Positions 34,054 through 43,277 of a DNA stretch of 64,000 nucleotides are shown here, piece by piece. Location of the stretch: positions 1,860,001-1,924,000 of the forward strand of contig CANMWG010000001.1 in the NCBI GenBank assembly GCA_947501555.1, given 5' to 3'. The translations under genes were made by a program, and so were the position numbers. Source of the DNA: an uncultured Paracoccaceae bacterium (GTDB lineage: Bacteria > Pseudomonadota > Alphaproteobacteria > Rhodobacterales > Rhodobacteraceae). A model generated the notes under the pieces. The model made no database searches, was not told where the DNA came from, and saw nothing but the letters and a program-made list of their open reading frames with translations. Position 1 is the first letter of the stretch. Every line of letters begins with the position of its first letter.

Positions 34054-34617
34054 ATGTTTATCCAGACCGAATCGACCCCGAATCCAGCGACGCTCAAGTT
34101 CTTGCCCGGCCAAAACGTACTTGAAGTTGGCACAGCTGACTTCCCAAGCGTCGAAGCCGCAGAAAATTCGCCTTTGGCGAAACGCATATTTGCAACGGGC
34201 GGCGTATCGGGCGTGTTCTTCGGGATCGACTTTGTCACTGTCACCAAGACTGATGAAGTTGAATGGGACCACATCAAACCCGGTATTTTGGGCGCGATCA
34301 TGGAGCACTACCAATCGGGTCAGTCTGTGATGGCAGAGGATCACAAGCCTGCCAGCGGGCACGCCGAGCACACAGGCGAAGACGCCGAGATCGTTGGTCA
34401 AATCAAGGAATTGCTTGATACACGTGTCCGTCCCGCCGTGGCCCAGGATGGCGGTGATATCACCTTCCATGGCTTTGATCGCGGGATCGTTTATCTGCAT
34501 ATGCAAGGCGCCTGTGCTGGATGCCCGTCATCCACTCTGACGCTCAAGATGGGTATTGAGAACCTGCTGCGGCACTATATCCCTGAAGTGGTCGAGGTAC
34601 GGCCCGTCGCAGCCTAA
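34054..34617 (+). CDS. nfuA: NifU/NfuA-type iron-sulfur cluster carrier
   Basis: A 187-residue protein that carries [4Fe-4S] clusters to target enzymes. The N-terminal Nfu domain begins MFIQTESTPNPATLKFLPG, and the C-terminal NifU domain contains the cluster-binding pair CAGCPSS preceded by VRPAVAQDGGDI. This layout (Nfu_N plus NifU) is that of alphaproteobacterial and mitochondrial NFU1-type carriers. It is the first gene of a run nfuA-GFA-tsaB-rimI. An Irr-like box in front suggests iron control, which fits a Fe-S gene; Sdh and other Fe-S enzymes of the cell depend on it. Confidence 0.92.
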   Translation: MFIQTESTPNPATLKFLPGQNVLEVGTADFPSVEAAENSPLAKRIFATGGVSGVFFGIDFVTVTKTDEVEWDHIKPGILGAIMEHYQSGQSVMAEDHKPASGHAEHTGEDAEIVGQIKELLDTRVRPAVAQDGGDITFHGFDRGIVYLHMQGACAGCPSSTLTLKMGIENLLRHYIPEVVEVRPVAA

Positions 34618-34622
34618 CTGCA

Positions 34623-35069
34623 GTGGCTACACCGTTCCCCATTACCGGACGCTGTTACTGTGGTGCACGCACGGTGTCATCGCCGGTGCTGCCTCAAACA
34701 GTCACCTACTGTCACTGCGCAAGCTGCCGGCGATTGTCAGGGGCCCCTGTCGCGGCCTTCGCAGCTTTCAATTCAGATGAGATTACCATCAAGCCGACGT
34801 GGCCAGAGGTCCATTCATCCACGCCGGGCGTTGAGCGGTGGTTTTGCAAGCAATGCGGCACCGCGCTGGCTGCACAATATGACTATTTACCGGATCAAAT
34901 ATATGTGCCCCTTGGTCTGTTGGATCAGGCAGATGCCCTGCCGCCTGAAATGCATAGCTACGCAGACAAAGCGCTTAGCTGGCTCCATATTGCCGACGAT
35001 CTACCCCGGAACGATGCATCATCGCGTGACGATCTGAAGGCGGCGGGCGACTACGGACACAAGAAATAA
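34623..35069 (+). CDS. GFA family zinc protein
   Basis: A 148-residue protein of the glutathione-dependent formaldehyde-activating (GFA) family, a name that does not establish the activity. Zinc-binding cysteines are GRCYCGA, the CHCASCRR cluster and CKQCGTAL near the middle. The start is a GTG 5 bp after the nfuA stop; the ribosome-binding site is weak, so it may depend on translational coupling. Members bind small thiols or glutathione adducts; the role here is unknown. Confidence 0.85.
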   Translation: MATPFPITGRCYCGARTVSSPVLPQTVTYCHCASCRRLSGAPVAAFAAFNSDEITIKPTWPEVHSSTPGVERWFCKQCGTALAAQYDYLPDQIYVPLGLLDQADALPPEMHSYADKALSWLHIADDLPRNDASSRDDLKAAGDYGHKK

Positions 35070-35073
35070 CCCC

Positions 35074-35733
35074 ATGACGGGCCAACCAACCATTCTTGCT
35101 TTTGATACTTCCACGGCGCATTGCGCCGCAACTTTGTTGTTGGGCGACAAGGTTGTCACCCGGATCGACGAAATGGCCAAAGGCCAAGCCGAACATCTGA
35201 TGCCTATGTTGATCGAAATCTTGACCGCCGAGGGGCTGGCTTGGGCGGATATCGATGCCATCGGCGTTGGGATTGGTCCGGGCAATTTCACCGGCATTCG
35301 TATTAGTGTCGGCGCTGCCCGCGGATTGTCGTTAGGGCTAGGCAAACCCGCGATCGGCGTATCAACCTTAGAGGCACAAGTTCATGGGCTCTCGGGGGTT
35401 GTCGGGTCCTGTTTGCGGGCGCCTCGTGGGCGCGTTTATCTGCAGGGGTTTTGCAACGGACCGATCACAAAGCCTGCACTTTGCGTGATGCAGGCAGATG
35501 ATATGCCTGTGCTGCCCCCTAAATCTGAGCCGCGTGTATGTGGCGATGCCGCGCAAGAGGTTGGCGATTTGATGGGATGGCACCCTGTCGCCGCGCTCCA
35601 TCCCTATGTCACAGGGATTGCCCAATTGGCGCGCGCACGGATCCATTCAAATAACGAACGTCCAGCCCCACTCTATCTGCGCCCAGCAGATGCAGCCCCT
35701 CCCAAAGATCCAGCGCCGGTCATCTTGGCATGA
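35074..35733 (+). CDS. tsaB: tRNA threonylcarbamoyladenosine biosynthesis protein TsaB
   Basis: A 219-residue ASKHA-fold protein that scaffolds TsaD in making t6A at position 37 of ANN-decoding tRNAs. It starts ILAFDTSTAHCAATLL, with AEHLMPMLIEIL and the TsaB box GVGIGPGNFTGIRISVGAARGL. The C-terminal half is short and diverged, as usual. It overlaps rimI by 4 bp (ATGA); tsaB-rimI is a very common pair. Confidence 0.95.
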   Translation: MTGQPTILAFDTSTAHCAATLLLGDKVVTRIDEMAKGQAEHLMPMLIEILTAEGLAWADIDAIGVGIGPGNFTGIRISVGAARGLSLGLGKPAIGVSTLEAQVHGLSGVVGSCLRAPRGRVYLQGFCNGPITKPALCVMQADDMPVLPPKSEPRVCGDAAQEVGDLMGWHPVAALHPYVTGIAQLARARIHSNNERPAPLYLRPADAAPPKDPAPVILA

Positions 35734-36149
35734 CCCCTGACCAGCTGGCCGATTTGCATGCAAAGGCGTTCAGCGCGACAAGGGCATGGTCCAGCGATGA
35801 ATTTGCACGACTTTTGTCCCAGAAGGGGACGCAAGTTTGCGGTGATACCCGTTGTTTTGTAATGGTGCGGACCATCGCAGATGAAGCTGAAATTCTTACC
35901 CTCGCAACTGACCCGGCACATCGCAGGCAAGGCCTCGCCCATCAAATGCTCCACCAGGCCGAAACAATCAGCGTGCAAATCGGAGCAACCAAGATTTTCC
36001 TTGAAGTTGCGGAAGATAACACCGCTGCGCGGGGGCTTTATGCCAAGTCCGGGTATGTGCAAGTTGGACGGCGCCCCGGTTATTATCTGCCTAAAGATGG
36101 TGCACCCATTGCAGCTTTGGTGCATCGCAAGGACCTCACGGCGACCTAA
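35730..36149 (+). CDS. rimI: Ribosomal-protein S18 alanine N-acetyltransferase
   Basis: A 139-residue GNAT acetyltransferase. The beta-strand pair and acetyl-CoA site are visible as AEILTLATDPAHRRQGLAHQMLHQAE, with R/Q-x-x-G-x-A phosphate-binding residues, followed by FLEVAEDNTAARGLYAKSGYVQVGRRPGYY. It acetylates the N-terminal Ala of ribosomal protein S18 in relatives. It is placed directly after tsaB. Confidence 0.93.
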   Translation: MTPDQLADLHAKAFSATRAWSSDEFARLLSQKGTQVCGDTRCFVMVRTIADEAEILTLATDPAHRRQGLAHQMLHQAETISVQIGATKIFLEVAEDNTAARGLYAKSGYVQVGRRPGYYLPKDGAPIAALVHRKDLTAT

Positions 36150-36336
36150 CCCTGCGTCAGCTTGTCATTAAGTTGCGAATAACTCTGGGACTCTGCATGA
36201 AATCCCCAAAAAGCTGTTGATCTTCCCTGCGCGGCAAGGCCTTATCTTACGATGACCCGACAAAGATCGGCTCGGCTTTAACTGAGGAGGGCGTGTATCG
36301 CCCGAAAAACCTCGCGTAACGACCTGGGAGACCAAA

Positions 36337-37332
36337 ATGACCCTTATGCAAAAATTTCTTGGCGCATCTGCTGCGCTGGCACTAACGGCGGGTGCCGCTT
36401 CTGCTGACCCTGCAATCTTGTTCGATCTTGGCGGCAAGTTTGATAAATCCTTCAACGAAAGTGCGTATAACGGCGCTGAACGTTGGGCCGCGGAAACTGG
36501 CGGCTCTTACGCCGAAGTTGAAATTCAGTCTGACGCGCAACGCGAACAGGCGATCCGCCGCTTCGCCGAATCTGGCGCAAACCCGATTGTCATGGCTGGC
36601 TTTTCTTGGGCCACGCCGCTGTCCGAAGTGGCTGCTGACTATCCGGACACAAAGTTCACGATCATCGACATGGTTGTTGACGCACCAAACGTCCGTTCGG
36701 TTGTGTTCAATGAACACGAAGGATCTTACCTTGTTGGTATGATGGCTGCCATGGCGTCTGAGACCGGCACCGTGTCTTTTGTTGGTGGTATGGATATCCC
36801 ACTGATCCGCAAATTTGCTTGTGGCTATGCCCAAGGCGTGATGGCCGTGAACGGCGACGCGACAGTCATCGCGAATATGACGGGCACGACACCTGCCGCT
36901 TGGAACGATCCGGTAAAAGGGTCTGAGTTGACGCTGGCGCAGATCAGCCAAGGCTCTGACGTTGTGTTTGCCGCTGCTGGCGGAACTGGCGTCGGCGTTC
37001 TGCAGACAGCTGCAGATGAAGACATCCTATCAATCGGTGTTGACGCAAACCAAAACTACCTGCACCCCGGTGAGGTTCTGACATCCATGATGAAGCGTGT
37101 GGATAACGCGGTTTATGAGGCCATGACACAAGGCGTTGATCTGGAAACAGGTTTCAACGTCATGGGCGTTGCCAACGAAGGCGTTGGCTACGCATTGGAT
37201 GAATTCAACGCCGAACTGGTGTCTGATGAGATGAAGGCATCCGTTGATGCGGCCGCTGCTGAAATGGCAGCCGGTTCGCTGGTGGTCCACGACTATTCCA
37301 GCGATGAAACCTGCCCAGCGCTTGATTTCTAA
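36337..37332 (+). CDS. BMP family nucleoside ABC transporter substrate-binding protein
   Basis: A 331-residue periplasmic binding protein of the basic membrane protein (BMP/PnrA) family, which binds purine nucleosides. A signal peptide (residues 1-23, ending GAASA) is followed by PAILFDLGGKFDKSFNESAYNGAE, split here, the family signature. FVGGMDIPLIRKFACGYAQG and ILSIGVDANQNYLHPGEVLTS line the ligand cleft. It heads a transporter operon whose last gene is a purine nucleoside phosphorylase. A terminator-like hairpin after its stop should raise its expression above that of the membrane parts. Confidence 0.94.
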   Translation: MTLMQKFLGASAALALTAGAASADPAILFDLGGKFDKSFNESAYNGAERWAAETGGSYAEVEIQSDAQREQAIRRFAESGANPIVMAGFSWATPLSEVAADYPDTKFTIIDMVVDAPNVRSVVFNEHEGSYLVGMMAAMASETGTVSFVGGMDIPLIRKFACGYAQGVMAVNGDATVIANMTGTTPAAWNDPVKGSELTLAQISQGSDVVFAAAGGTGVGVLQTAADEDILSIGVDANQNYLHPGEVLTSMMKRVDNAVYEAMTQGVDLETGFNVMGVANEGVGYALDEFNAELVSDEMKASVDAAAAEMAAGSLVVHDYSSDETCPALDF

Positions 37333-37351
37333 GACAGCCGATTAGGCCATA

Positions 37352-37389
37352 AAAAAAGGGCCGCGCTGATTTATCCGCGCGGCTTTTTC
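37352..37389 (+). terminator. Rho-independent terminator/attenuator after the binding-protein gene
   Basis: GCCGCGC (37360-37366) and GCGCGGC (37377-37383) pair perfectly; an A-run in front and TTTTT behind extend the stem and give a U tract. It lies between the BMP gene and its ABC ATPase, so it probably terminates most transcripts and lets some read through. Confidence 0.85.
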
Positions 37390-37410
37390 TATACAAGAAC
37401 AGGTGATGCA

Positions 37411-38949
37411 ATGACCGAATTAGCCCCCGCGATTGAGCTGAAAGGGATTTCCAAAGCATTTGGACCTGTGCAAGCCAACAAAGACATCTCAATCCGCGTC
37501 ATGCCCGGCACGATCCATGGGATCATCGGTGAAAACGGAGCGGGCAAGTCGACGCTGATGTCGATCCTTTATGGGTTCTACAAAGCCGATGCAGGTGAGA
37601 TCTTTATTGCAGGCCAAAAGACAGCGATCCCTGACAGTCAGGCGGCGATTGCCGGTGGCATCGGTATGGTCTTTCAGCACTTTAAACTGGTCGAGAACTT
37701 TACCGTTCTGGAAAACGTCGTCCTTGGGGCCGAAGACAGCGGGCTGTTGCGCCCATCTTTGGCCCGGGCGCGCCGCGAACTCAAAAGCCTTGCAGAAGAA
37801 TATGAATTGAACGTGGACCCTGACGCCTTGATTGAAGAGGTCGGCGTTGGGATGCAACAGCGTGTCGAAATCCTGAAAGCCCTGTACCGCAAGGCCGACA
37901 TCCTTATCTTGGATGAACCAACTGGGGTGCTGACGCCCGCCGAGGCGGATCACCTGTTTCGCATTTTGGAAAACCTAAAACGCGAAGGTAAGACGATCAT
38001 CCTGATCACCCATAAACTGCGTGAAATCATGGAAATCACCGACACCGTCAGCGTGATGCGGCGTGGTGAAATGACCGCCACTGTCAAAACGGTTGAAACC
38101 AGCCCGCCCGAACTGGCTGAATTGATGGTCGGCCGCAAGGTACTTTTGCGCGTTGATAAGGCGCCGGCACAGGTCGGACATAAAATTCTTGAAGTTAAAG
38201 ACCTGAATGTCACTGACGATAAAGGTGTTCACCGGGTCAAAGGTGTCAGTTTCGACGTGCATGCCGGTGAAATCCTCGGGATCGCTGGGGTTGCGGGCAA
38301 TGGCCAATCCGAATTGCTTGAGGTGTTGGGCGGCTACGGGGCGGCAACCGGGACCATTTTGGTCAATGGCGAAGAAATTGACTTAACCGGCGCGAAATCT
38401 GACGGGCAAAGCCGCCGCGCACGTGGGATCAGCCATGTGCCCGAGGATCGGCAGCGCGAAGGGCTGATCATGGATTTTCAGGCCTGGGAAAACACGGCAT
38501 TCGGTTACCACCATGACGCGCGCTATCAACGCTCAAAACTGTTTATGGATAACGCCGCAATCCGGCAGGATACCGAAGAAAAGATGGCCCGTTTCGACGT
38601 GCGCCCTCCTGATCCGAAGCTGGCGGCAAAGAACTTTTCCGGCGGGAATCAACAAAAAGTCGTGCTCGCCCGCGAGATTGAACGAAACCCTGATTTGCTT
38701 CTCATTGGGCAACCGACACGGGGCGTGGACATCGGAGCGATCGAATTCATCCATCAGCAGATTGTTGCACTTAGGGATCAGGGCAAAGCTATTTTGTTAG
38801 TTTCCGTGGAGTTAGAGGAAATTTTGTCGCTCTCAGATCGCATCGCCGTTATGTTTGACGGAAAAATGATGGGCGAGCGCATGCCTCAAGAAACGGACGA
38901 AAAAGAACTGGGCCTTCTCATGGCAGGTATGAGCGGAGAACCAGCGTAA
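37411..38949 (+). CDS. Nucleoside ABC transporter ATP-binding protein (double ABC)
   Basis: A 512-residue protein with two fused ABC domains, like the sugar/nucleoside ATPases (RbsA, YufO). The first domain has Walker [11 protein letters not shown], the signature [14 protein letters not shown] and Walker [12 protein letters not shown]; the second has a degenerate P-loop [16 protein letters not shown], the insert [11 protein letters not shown], the signature [14 protein letters not shown] and [13 protein letters not shown]. This degenerate second P-loop is normal for the family. Its stop overlaps the permease start (TAATG). Confidence 0.95.
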   Translation: MTELAPAIELKGISKAFGPVQANKDISIRVMPGTIHGIIGENGAGKSTLMSILYGFYKADAGEIFIAGQKTAIPDSQAAIAGGIGMVFQHFKLVENFTVLENVVLGAEDSGLLRPSLARARRELKSLAEEYELNVDPDALIEEVGVGMQQRVEILKALYRKADILILDEPTGVLTPAEADHLFRILENLKREGKTIILITHKLREIMEITDTVSVMRRGEMTATVKTVETSPPELAELMVGRKVLLRVDKAPAQVGHKILEVKDLNVTDDKGVHRVKGVSFDVHAGEILGIAGVAGNGQSELLEVLGGYGAATGTILVNGEEIDLTGAKSDGQSRRARGISHVPEDRQREGLIMDFQAWENTAFGYHHDARYQRSKLFMDNAAIRQDTEEKMARFDVRPPDPKLAAKNFSGGNQQKVVLAREIERNPDLLLIGQPTRGVDIGAIEFIHQQIVALRDQGKAILLVSVELEEILSLSDRIAVMFDGKMMGERMPQETDEKELGLLMAGMSGEPA

Positions 38950-40034
38950 TGGACGCGATGCCAAAATGGGCTGATGTGATCTTGATCCCACTGATCTCGA
39001 TCCTTCTTGCGGCTGTACTTTCTGCGCTTGTGATCGTGGCGATTGGCGAAAGCCCGTTAGCCGCCTTGCAGTTGATGATCGAAGGCGCGCTTGGGTCCAC
39101 CTATGGGTGGGGCTACACGCTGTATTACGCGACAAATTTCATTTTCACTGGCCTCGCAGTTTCTGTTGCCTTTCATGCGCGTCTCTTCAACATCGGCGGT
39201 GAGGGACAAGCTGTTCTTGGCGGGCTTGGCGTGGCATTGGCATGTCTCTACATCCCGTGGCCCCATTGGACGCTCGCACTATTGGGTGCATCCGTGATGG
39301 CCGCAGTCTTTGGCGCAGCATGGGCCGCAATCCCGGCTTTCCTGCAAGCAAAGCGCGGCAGCCACATCGTGATCACGACGATCATGTTCAACTTTATCGC
39401 AGCGGCTTTACTGAACTACCTGCTGATCGGCGCGTTGAAAGCGCCGGGGATGGAGCCCGCAACACCTAAGTTCCCAGAAGCGACACAACTGCCGTCTTTC
39501 CAGGACATGTTCAGCTTTGGTGAAGCTACGCTGTTTCGCGGTGCCCCGGCGAATGTGACCTTCTTTGTCGCCATTGCAGCCTGCGTGCTTGTCTGGGTGC
39601 TGATCTGGCGGACGCGGCTGGGTTATGAAATCCGGTCATTCGGACAATCCGAATCGGCCGCAAAATACGCGGGCATCAGCCCGACAAAAATTATCATGGT
39701 TTCCATGCTTATCTCAGGCGCACTCGCCGGCATGATGGCCATCAACAACGTACAGGGCGAGGCCGAACGGCTGGTCCTGAACGCAGTGGAGGGGGCGGGC
39801 TTTATTGGCATCGCCGTCGCACTGATGGGGCGCAACCATCCTTTCGGGGTATTGGTGGCGGCCCTTCTTTTCGGCTTTCTATATCAAGGCGGCGCAGAAC
39901 TCGCCCTATGGACGTCGATCCCCCGTGAATTGATCATCGTAATACAGGCATTGGTGATCCTGTTCACGGGCGCACTGGATAATATGGTGCGGATGCCGCT
40001 ACAGCGGCTATTCCTGGCAATGAGGAGAGCATAA
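38949..40034 (+). CDS. Nucleoside ABC transporter permease 1
   Basis: A 361-residue inner-membrane protein with about ten helices, of the BPD_transp_2 (RbsC/YufP) family. The conserved middle contains FNIGGEGQAVLGGLGVALA, and the late helix pair FIGIAVALMGRNHPFGVLVAALLFG. It is paired with a second permease encoded 430 bp downstream, forming a heterodimer that imports nucleosides bound by the BMP protein. A one-base overlap with the ATPase gene indicates translational coupling. Confidence 0.94.
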   Translation: MDAMPKWADVILIPLISILLAAVLSALVIVAIGESPLAALQLMIEGALGSTYGWGYTLYYATNFIFTGLAVSVAFHARLFNIGGEGQAVLGGLGVALACLYIPWPHWTLALLGASVMAAVFGAAWAAIPAFLQAKRGSHIVITTIMFNFIAAALLNYLLIGALKAPGMEPATPKFPEATQLPSFQDMFSFGEATLFRGAPANVTFFVAIAACVLVWVLIWRTRLGYEIRSFGQSESAAKYAGISPTKIIMVSMLISGALAGMMAINNVQGEAERLVLNAVEGAGFIGIAVALMGRNHPFGVLVAALLFGFLYQGGAELALWTSIPRELIIVIQALVILFTGALDNMVRMPLQRLFLAMRRA

Positions 40035-40036
40035 AA

Positions 40037-40465
40037 ATGAATATGGCAGGACAACAACTACGCATAGGTGTCGAAGACGACACCGGGGCAGATCTGGGCT
40101 TTGTGCTCAGCTGTTTGGCTTTGGGCATGATCACGATGGAAGAATTTCACCAATGGATTCACATGGTGATCGAAAACATCCCCGGCAACGACGTGCCCCC
40201 GCATCTGATCGCGCTTCTGGCGGTCAAGAACCGGGCAAACGTATTTCGGCCGAATGAAGCCGTGATGCACCGCATCCCGCATGATCCGTTCATCACGGAC
40301 GAGCGTTTCGACGCGATGCTGGGGCTGCAATACTTCATGCGGCGCGACAAACCACAGGCAAACGACATCACCCAAGCCGAGGCCGAAGACGCCCTACGCA
40401 CCAATCCGGAAGTCGCCGAACGTTTCTTCGCCCTCTTCCCCTTTTTGATGGAGAAAGCAGCCTAA
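40037..40465 (+). CDS. Hypothetical protein inside the nucleoside transporter operon
   Basis: A 142-residue soluble protein placed exactly between the two permease genes, with a 2-bp gap before it and none after. No signal peptide or membrane helix is visible. It is rich in Asp, Glu, Pro and His; readable segments include GFVLSCLALGMITMEEFHQW, VIENIPGNDVPPHLIALL and ITQAEAEDALRTNPEVAERF. It does not resemble a transporter part or an enzyme I know. The strict operon position suggests that it works with the transporter or with purine use, as inference. Confidence 0.8.
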   Translation: MNMAGQQLRIGVEDDTGADLGFVLSCLALGMITMEEFHQWIHMVIENIPGNDVPPHLIALLAVKNRANVFRPNEAVMHRIPHDPFITDERFDAMLGLQYFMRRDKPQANDITQAEAEDALRTNPEVAERFFALFPFLMEKAA

Positions 40466-41434
40466 ATGGATTTTGCGACCCTTCTACAAATGCTGGACGC
40501 CACGTTGCGTCTGGCAACCCCGCTTCTGTTGGCCTGCCTTGCAGGGCTTTATTCCGAGCGGGCCGGTATTTTTGATATTGGGTTGGAAGGGAAAATGCTG
40601 GCTGCTGCGTTTTTATCAGCGGCAATCGCCGCTGTGTCTGGCAGCGTTTGGCTCGGGCTTATGGCGGGCATTGGTGCCTCGATGAGCTTGTCAGTGGTTC
40701 ATGGTCTTGCCTCAATCACCTTTCGCGGAAATCAATTGATCTCCGGCGTCGCGATTAACTTCCTTGCCGCTGGTCTGACCGTGGTCATCGCGCAAAGCTG
40801 GTTTTCCCAAGGTGGACGCACCCCACAATTATCTGGCGGGGCACGGTTCAACCCGATCACGTTGCCTTTTGCGGAAACGTTGCAAAACGTGCCCATCATC
40901 GGGCCCATCTATTACGAACTTATCTCTGGTCATACCGCCTTGGTTTATGTCGCACTTTTGATGGTGCCGCTGACGTGGTGGGTGTTGTACCGGACCCGCT
41001 TTGGCTTGCGTCTACGTGCCGTTGGCGAAAACCCCGCAGCCGTCGATACCGCAGGGGTATCTGTAATTTATCTTCGCTTTGCCGCTGTCGGCATATGCGG
41101 CATCCTTTGCGGCATCGCCGGGGCATATCTGGCCACCGCCCTGCAAGCTGGGTTCGTCAAAGACATGAGCGCCGGACGTGGGTTTATCGCCCTAGCCGCC
41201 CTGATCTTTGCAAAATGGCGGCCTTGGTATGCGCTTTATGCCTGCCTGCTGTTCGGTTTCTTGCAAGCCATGTCACTGCGCCCCGATGTGATCGAGCGGG
41301 TACTTAGTTTCCAAGTGAACGGGCAACTGCTGGACGTGCTGCCCTACATCCTGACGGTGGTCATTCTCGCAGGCTTTGTAGGCAAGGCTATCCCCCCACG
41401 CGCCGGAGGCGACCCTTATGTCAAAGAACGCTAA
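40466..41434 (+). CDS. Nucleoside ABC transporter permease 2
   Basis: A 322-residue permease of the BPD_transp_2 family with eight to nine helices. Typical elements are GLYSERAGIFDIGLEGKML, split over the N-terminal helix, ITFRGNQLISGVAINFLAAG and GFIALAALIFAKWRPWYAL. It pairs with permease 1. The last 17 bases overlap the purine nucleoside phosphorylase gene, linking uptake and first metabolic step in one transcript. Confidence 0.94.
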   Translation: MDFATLLQMLDATLRLATPLLLACLAGLYSERAGIFDIGLEGKMLAAAFLSAAIAAVSGSVWLGLMAGIGASMSLSVVHGLASITFRGNQLISGVAINFLAAGLTVVIAQSWFSQGGRTPQLSGGARFNPITLPFAETLQNVPIIGPIYYELISGHTALVYVALLMVPLTWWVLYRTRFGLRLRAVGENPAAVDTAGVSVIYLRFAAVGICGILCGIAGAYLATALQAGFVKDMSAGRGFIALAALIFAKWRPWYALYACLLFGFLQAMSLRPDVIERVLSFQVNGQLLDVLPYILTVVILAGFVGKAIPPRAGGDPYVKER

Positions 41435-42224
41435 AGACCTCGCCACCCAAATCAGAGCCACTGCAGGGGACGCCCCTGTCAGTATCGGTCTGATCCTTGG
41501 GTCGGGCCTTGGGCATATCGCCAACACCGTTGACGGGGTCAGCATCCCTTACAGTGACCTGCCCGGGTTTCCCCATGCGGGCGTCTCCGGGCACAACCCG
41601 AACCTTGTGATCGGCGATCTGGAAGGCGTGCGCGTTGCAGTCTTCGGCGGGCGTGCGCATTACTATGAAAGCGGGCGACCCGACGCGATGCGACTACCCT
41701 TGGAAGTGCTCAAAGAACTGGGCGCAGAGACAATGATCGCAACGAACGCCGCCGGATCGATGCAGCCCGATATGCCGACAGGTTCGATCATGTGCCTGAC
41801 CGACCACATCAATTTTTCGGGGCTAAACCCCTTGATCGGAGAGCCGACAGATGCGCGGTTTGTGCCTATGACCGACGCTTATGATCCAGCGCTGCGGCAG
41901 GCCCTGCGCGCAGCGGCAGACGGCTCTGACACAGAAATGGCAGAGGGCGTCTATGCTTGGTATTCAGGCCCGTCCTTCGAAACCCCTGCCGAAATCAAGG
42001 CCATTTCCATGCTTGGGGCGGACGCTGTGGGCATGTCGACCGTGCCCGAAGTGATCCTGGCGCGGTTTCTGGGGCTGAAGGCGGCGGCGATATCGACCAT
42101 TACGAATATGGCGGCCGGGATGAGCGATGAGTCAATTAGCCATGAGCATACCAAAGCGATGGCACCCATTGGGGCTGCGAAATTGGAAAAGGTGCTGCGA
42201 GGCTTCCTGAAGGCCCAATCATAA
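41418..42224 (+). CDS. Purine nucleoside phosphorylase (trimeric, PNP I type)
   Basis: A 268-residue enzyme that splits purine nucleosides with phosphate into base and ribose 1-phosphate. IGLILGSGLGHIANTVDG carries the phosphate-binding loop, ATNAAGSMQPDMPTGSIM the second site, YSGPSFETPAEI the purine pocket, and GMSTVPEVILARFLGL and ITNMAAGMSDESISHEH the Met/Asn region typical of 6-oxopurine (inosine/guanosine) enzymes. It is the last gene of the transporter operon and overlaps permease 2, so imported nucleosides are probably its substrate. Confidence 0.94.
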   Translation: MSKNAKDLATQIRATAGDAPVSIGLILGSGLGHIANTVDGVSIPYSDLPGFPHAGVSGHNPNLVIGDLEGVRVAVFGGRAHYYESGRPDAMRLPLEVLKELGAETMIATNAAGSMQPDMPTGSIMCLTDHINFSGLNPLIGEPTDARFVPMTDAYDPALRQALRAAADGSDTEMAEGVYAWYSGPSFETPAEIKAISMLGADAVGMSTVPEVILARFLGLKAAAISTITNMAAGMSDESISHEHTKAMAPIGAAKLEKVLRGFLKAQS

Positions 42225-42262
42225 GTCCAGATGGACAACTGTCATAGCTCCACGTGACGGAA

Positions 42263-42280
42263 ATGCTGCAATTGCAGCAT
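42263..42280. promoter_or_regulatory. 18-bp perfect palindrome upstream of tauE
   Basis: ATGCTGCAATTGCAGCAT is fully self-complementary. It lies 80-97 bases upstream of the tauE-like ATG and just before a TTGACA -35 (42298-42303). It contains CTGC-N4-GCAG, close to the CTGC-N3-4-GCAG site described for PhaR in Rhodobacter and Paracoccus, but that regulator normally controls storage-polymer genes. Probably an operator. Confidence 0.6.
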
Positions 42281-42359
42281 AAACTAGCCCAGAGCATTTG
42301 ACACCGCGCACCGAAATCGTTTTCTTACGGCGCAGGGGCACAAGCGCCCGGAATAGTTC

Positions 42360-43277
42360 ATGCAGATTTATCTTCCCATCGCCGAGGTTTCGGTGAACGC
42401 CTTCCTGTTACTCGGGCTGGGCGGGATTGTGGGCATTTTGTCAGGCATGTTTGGGGTTGGTGGCGGCTTTCTGATGACGCCGCTTTTGTTCTTTATCGGC
42501 ATCCCCCCGGCAGTGGCCGTCGCAACCGAAGCCAATCAAATCGTCGCATCATCGTTTTCGGGGGTACTCGCGCACCTGAAACGGAAGACAGTCGATCTCA
42601 AAATGGGAACGGTGTTGCTGATAGGCGGGCTTGTCGGGTCTGGGCTTGGGATCGTTTTATTCAATTACCTCAAAGCACTTGGCCAGGTCGATCTATTGGT
42701 CAAGCTGTGCTATGTCGTCTTCTTGGGCATGATCGGCACATTGATGTTCATCGAAAGCCTGAATGCGATCAGGAAGTCCAAGAAATCCGGTCATGTGTCC
42801 ACCAGACGGAAACACAACTGGGTGCACAACCTGCCGTTCAAGATGAAATTCCGGGTGTCGGGGTTGTACATCTCTGTCATACCGCCGCTTCTGGTCGGGG
42901 TTTTGGTTGGGGTTTTGGCCGCGATCATGGGTGTCGGCGGTGGCTTTATCATGGTGCCCGCGATGATCTACCTGTTGGGGATGCCCACAAAAGTGGTCGT
43001 AGGCACCTCGCTGTTCCAGATCATCTTTGTCACAGCCTTCACAACAATGCTGCATGCCACAACAAACTACACGGTAGACATCGTGCTTGCCGTTCTATTG
43101 CTGGTAGGTGGTGTAATCGGTGCACAAATCGGCACCCGTATCGGTGTCAAGATGAAGGCCGAACAACTTCGGATCCTGCTCGCAATCATGGTGCTTGCAG
43201 TCTGCGGTAAGTTGGCCTTCGATCTGCTTGTGCAGCCCACCGAACTTTACTCCATCGGAACGGAGGGGCACGCATGA
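42360..43277 (+). CDS. Sulfite exporter TauE/SafE family protein
   Basis: A 305-residue membrane protein with eight to nine helices. The two TauE halves start GGIVGILSGMFGVGGGFLMTPLLFF and GVLVGVLAAIMGVGGGFIMVP (each quoted over two parts in the helix), the G-rich repeat that marks the family. TEANQIVASSFSGVLAHLKRK and VGTSLFQIIFVTAFTTMLHAT are the matching loops. Relatives export sulfite, sulfoacetate or other organosulfur anions. It overlaps the TIGR02186 gene by 4 bp. A palindrome in front suggests a dedicated regulator. Confidence 0.92.
   Translation: MQIYLPIAEVSVNAFLLLGLGGIVGILSGMFGVGGGFLMTPLLFFIGIPPAVAVATEANQIVASSFSGVLAHLKRKTVDLKMGTVLLIGGLVGSGLGIVLFNYLKALGQVDLLVKLCYVVFLGMIGTLMFIESLNAIRKSKKSGHVSTRRKHNWVHNLPFKMKFRVSGLYISVIPPLLVGVLVGVLAAIMGVGGGFIMVPAMIYLLGMPTKVVVGTSLFQIIFVTAFTTMLHATTNYTVDIVLAVLLLVGGVIGAQIGTRIGVKMKAEQLRILLAIMVLAVCGKLAFDLLVQPTELYSIGTEGHA

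Noticed and set aside
36150-36336. Possible purine riboswitch before the nucleoside transporter operon
   Set aside because: The leader does not show the three-stem purine riboswitch pattern; no conserved core was visible.
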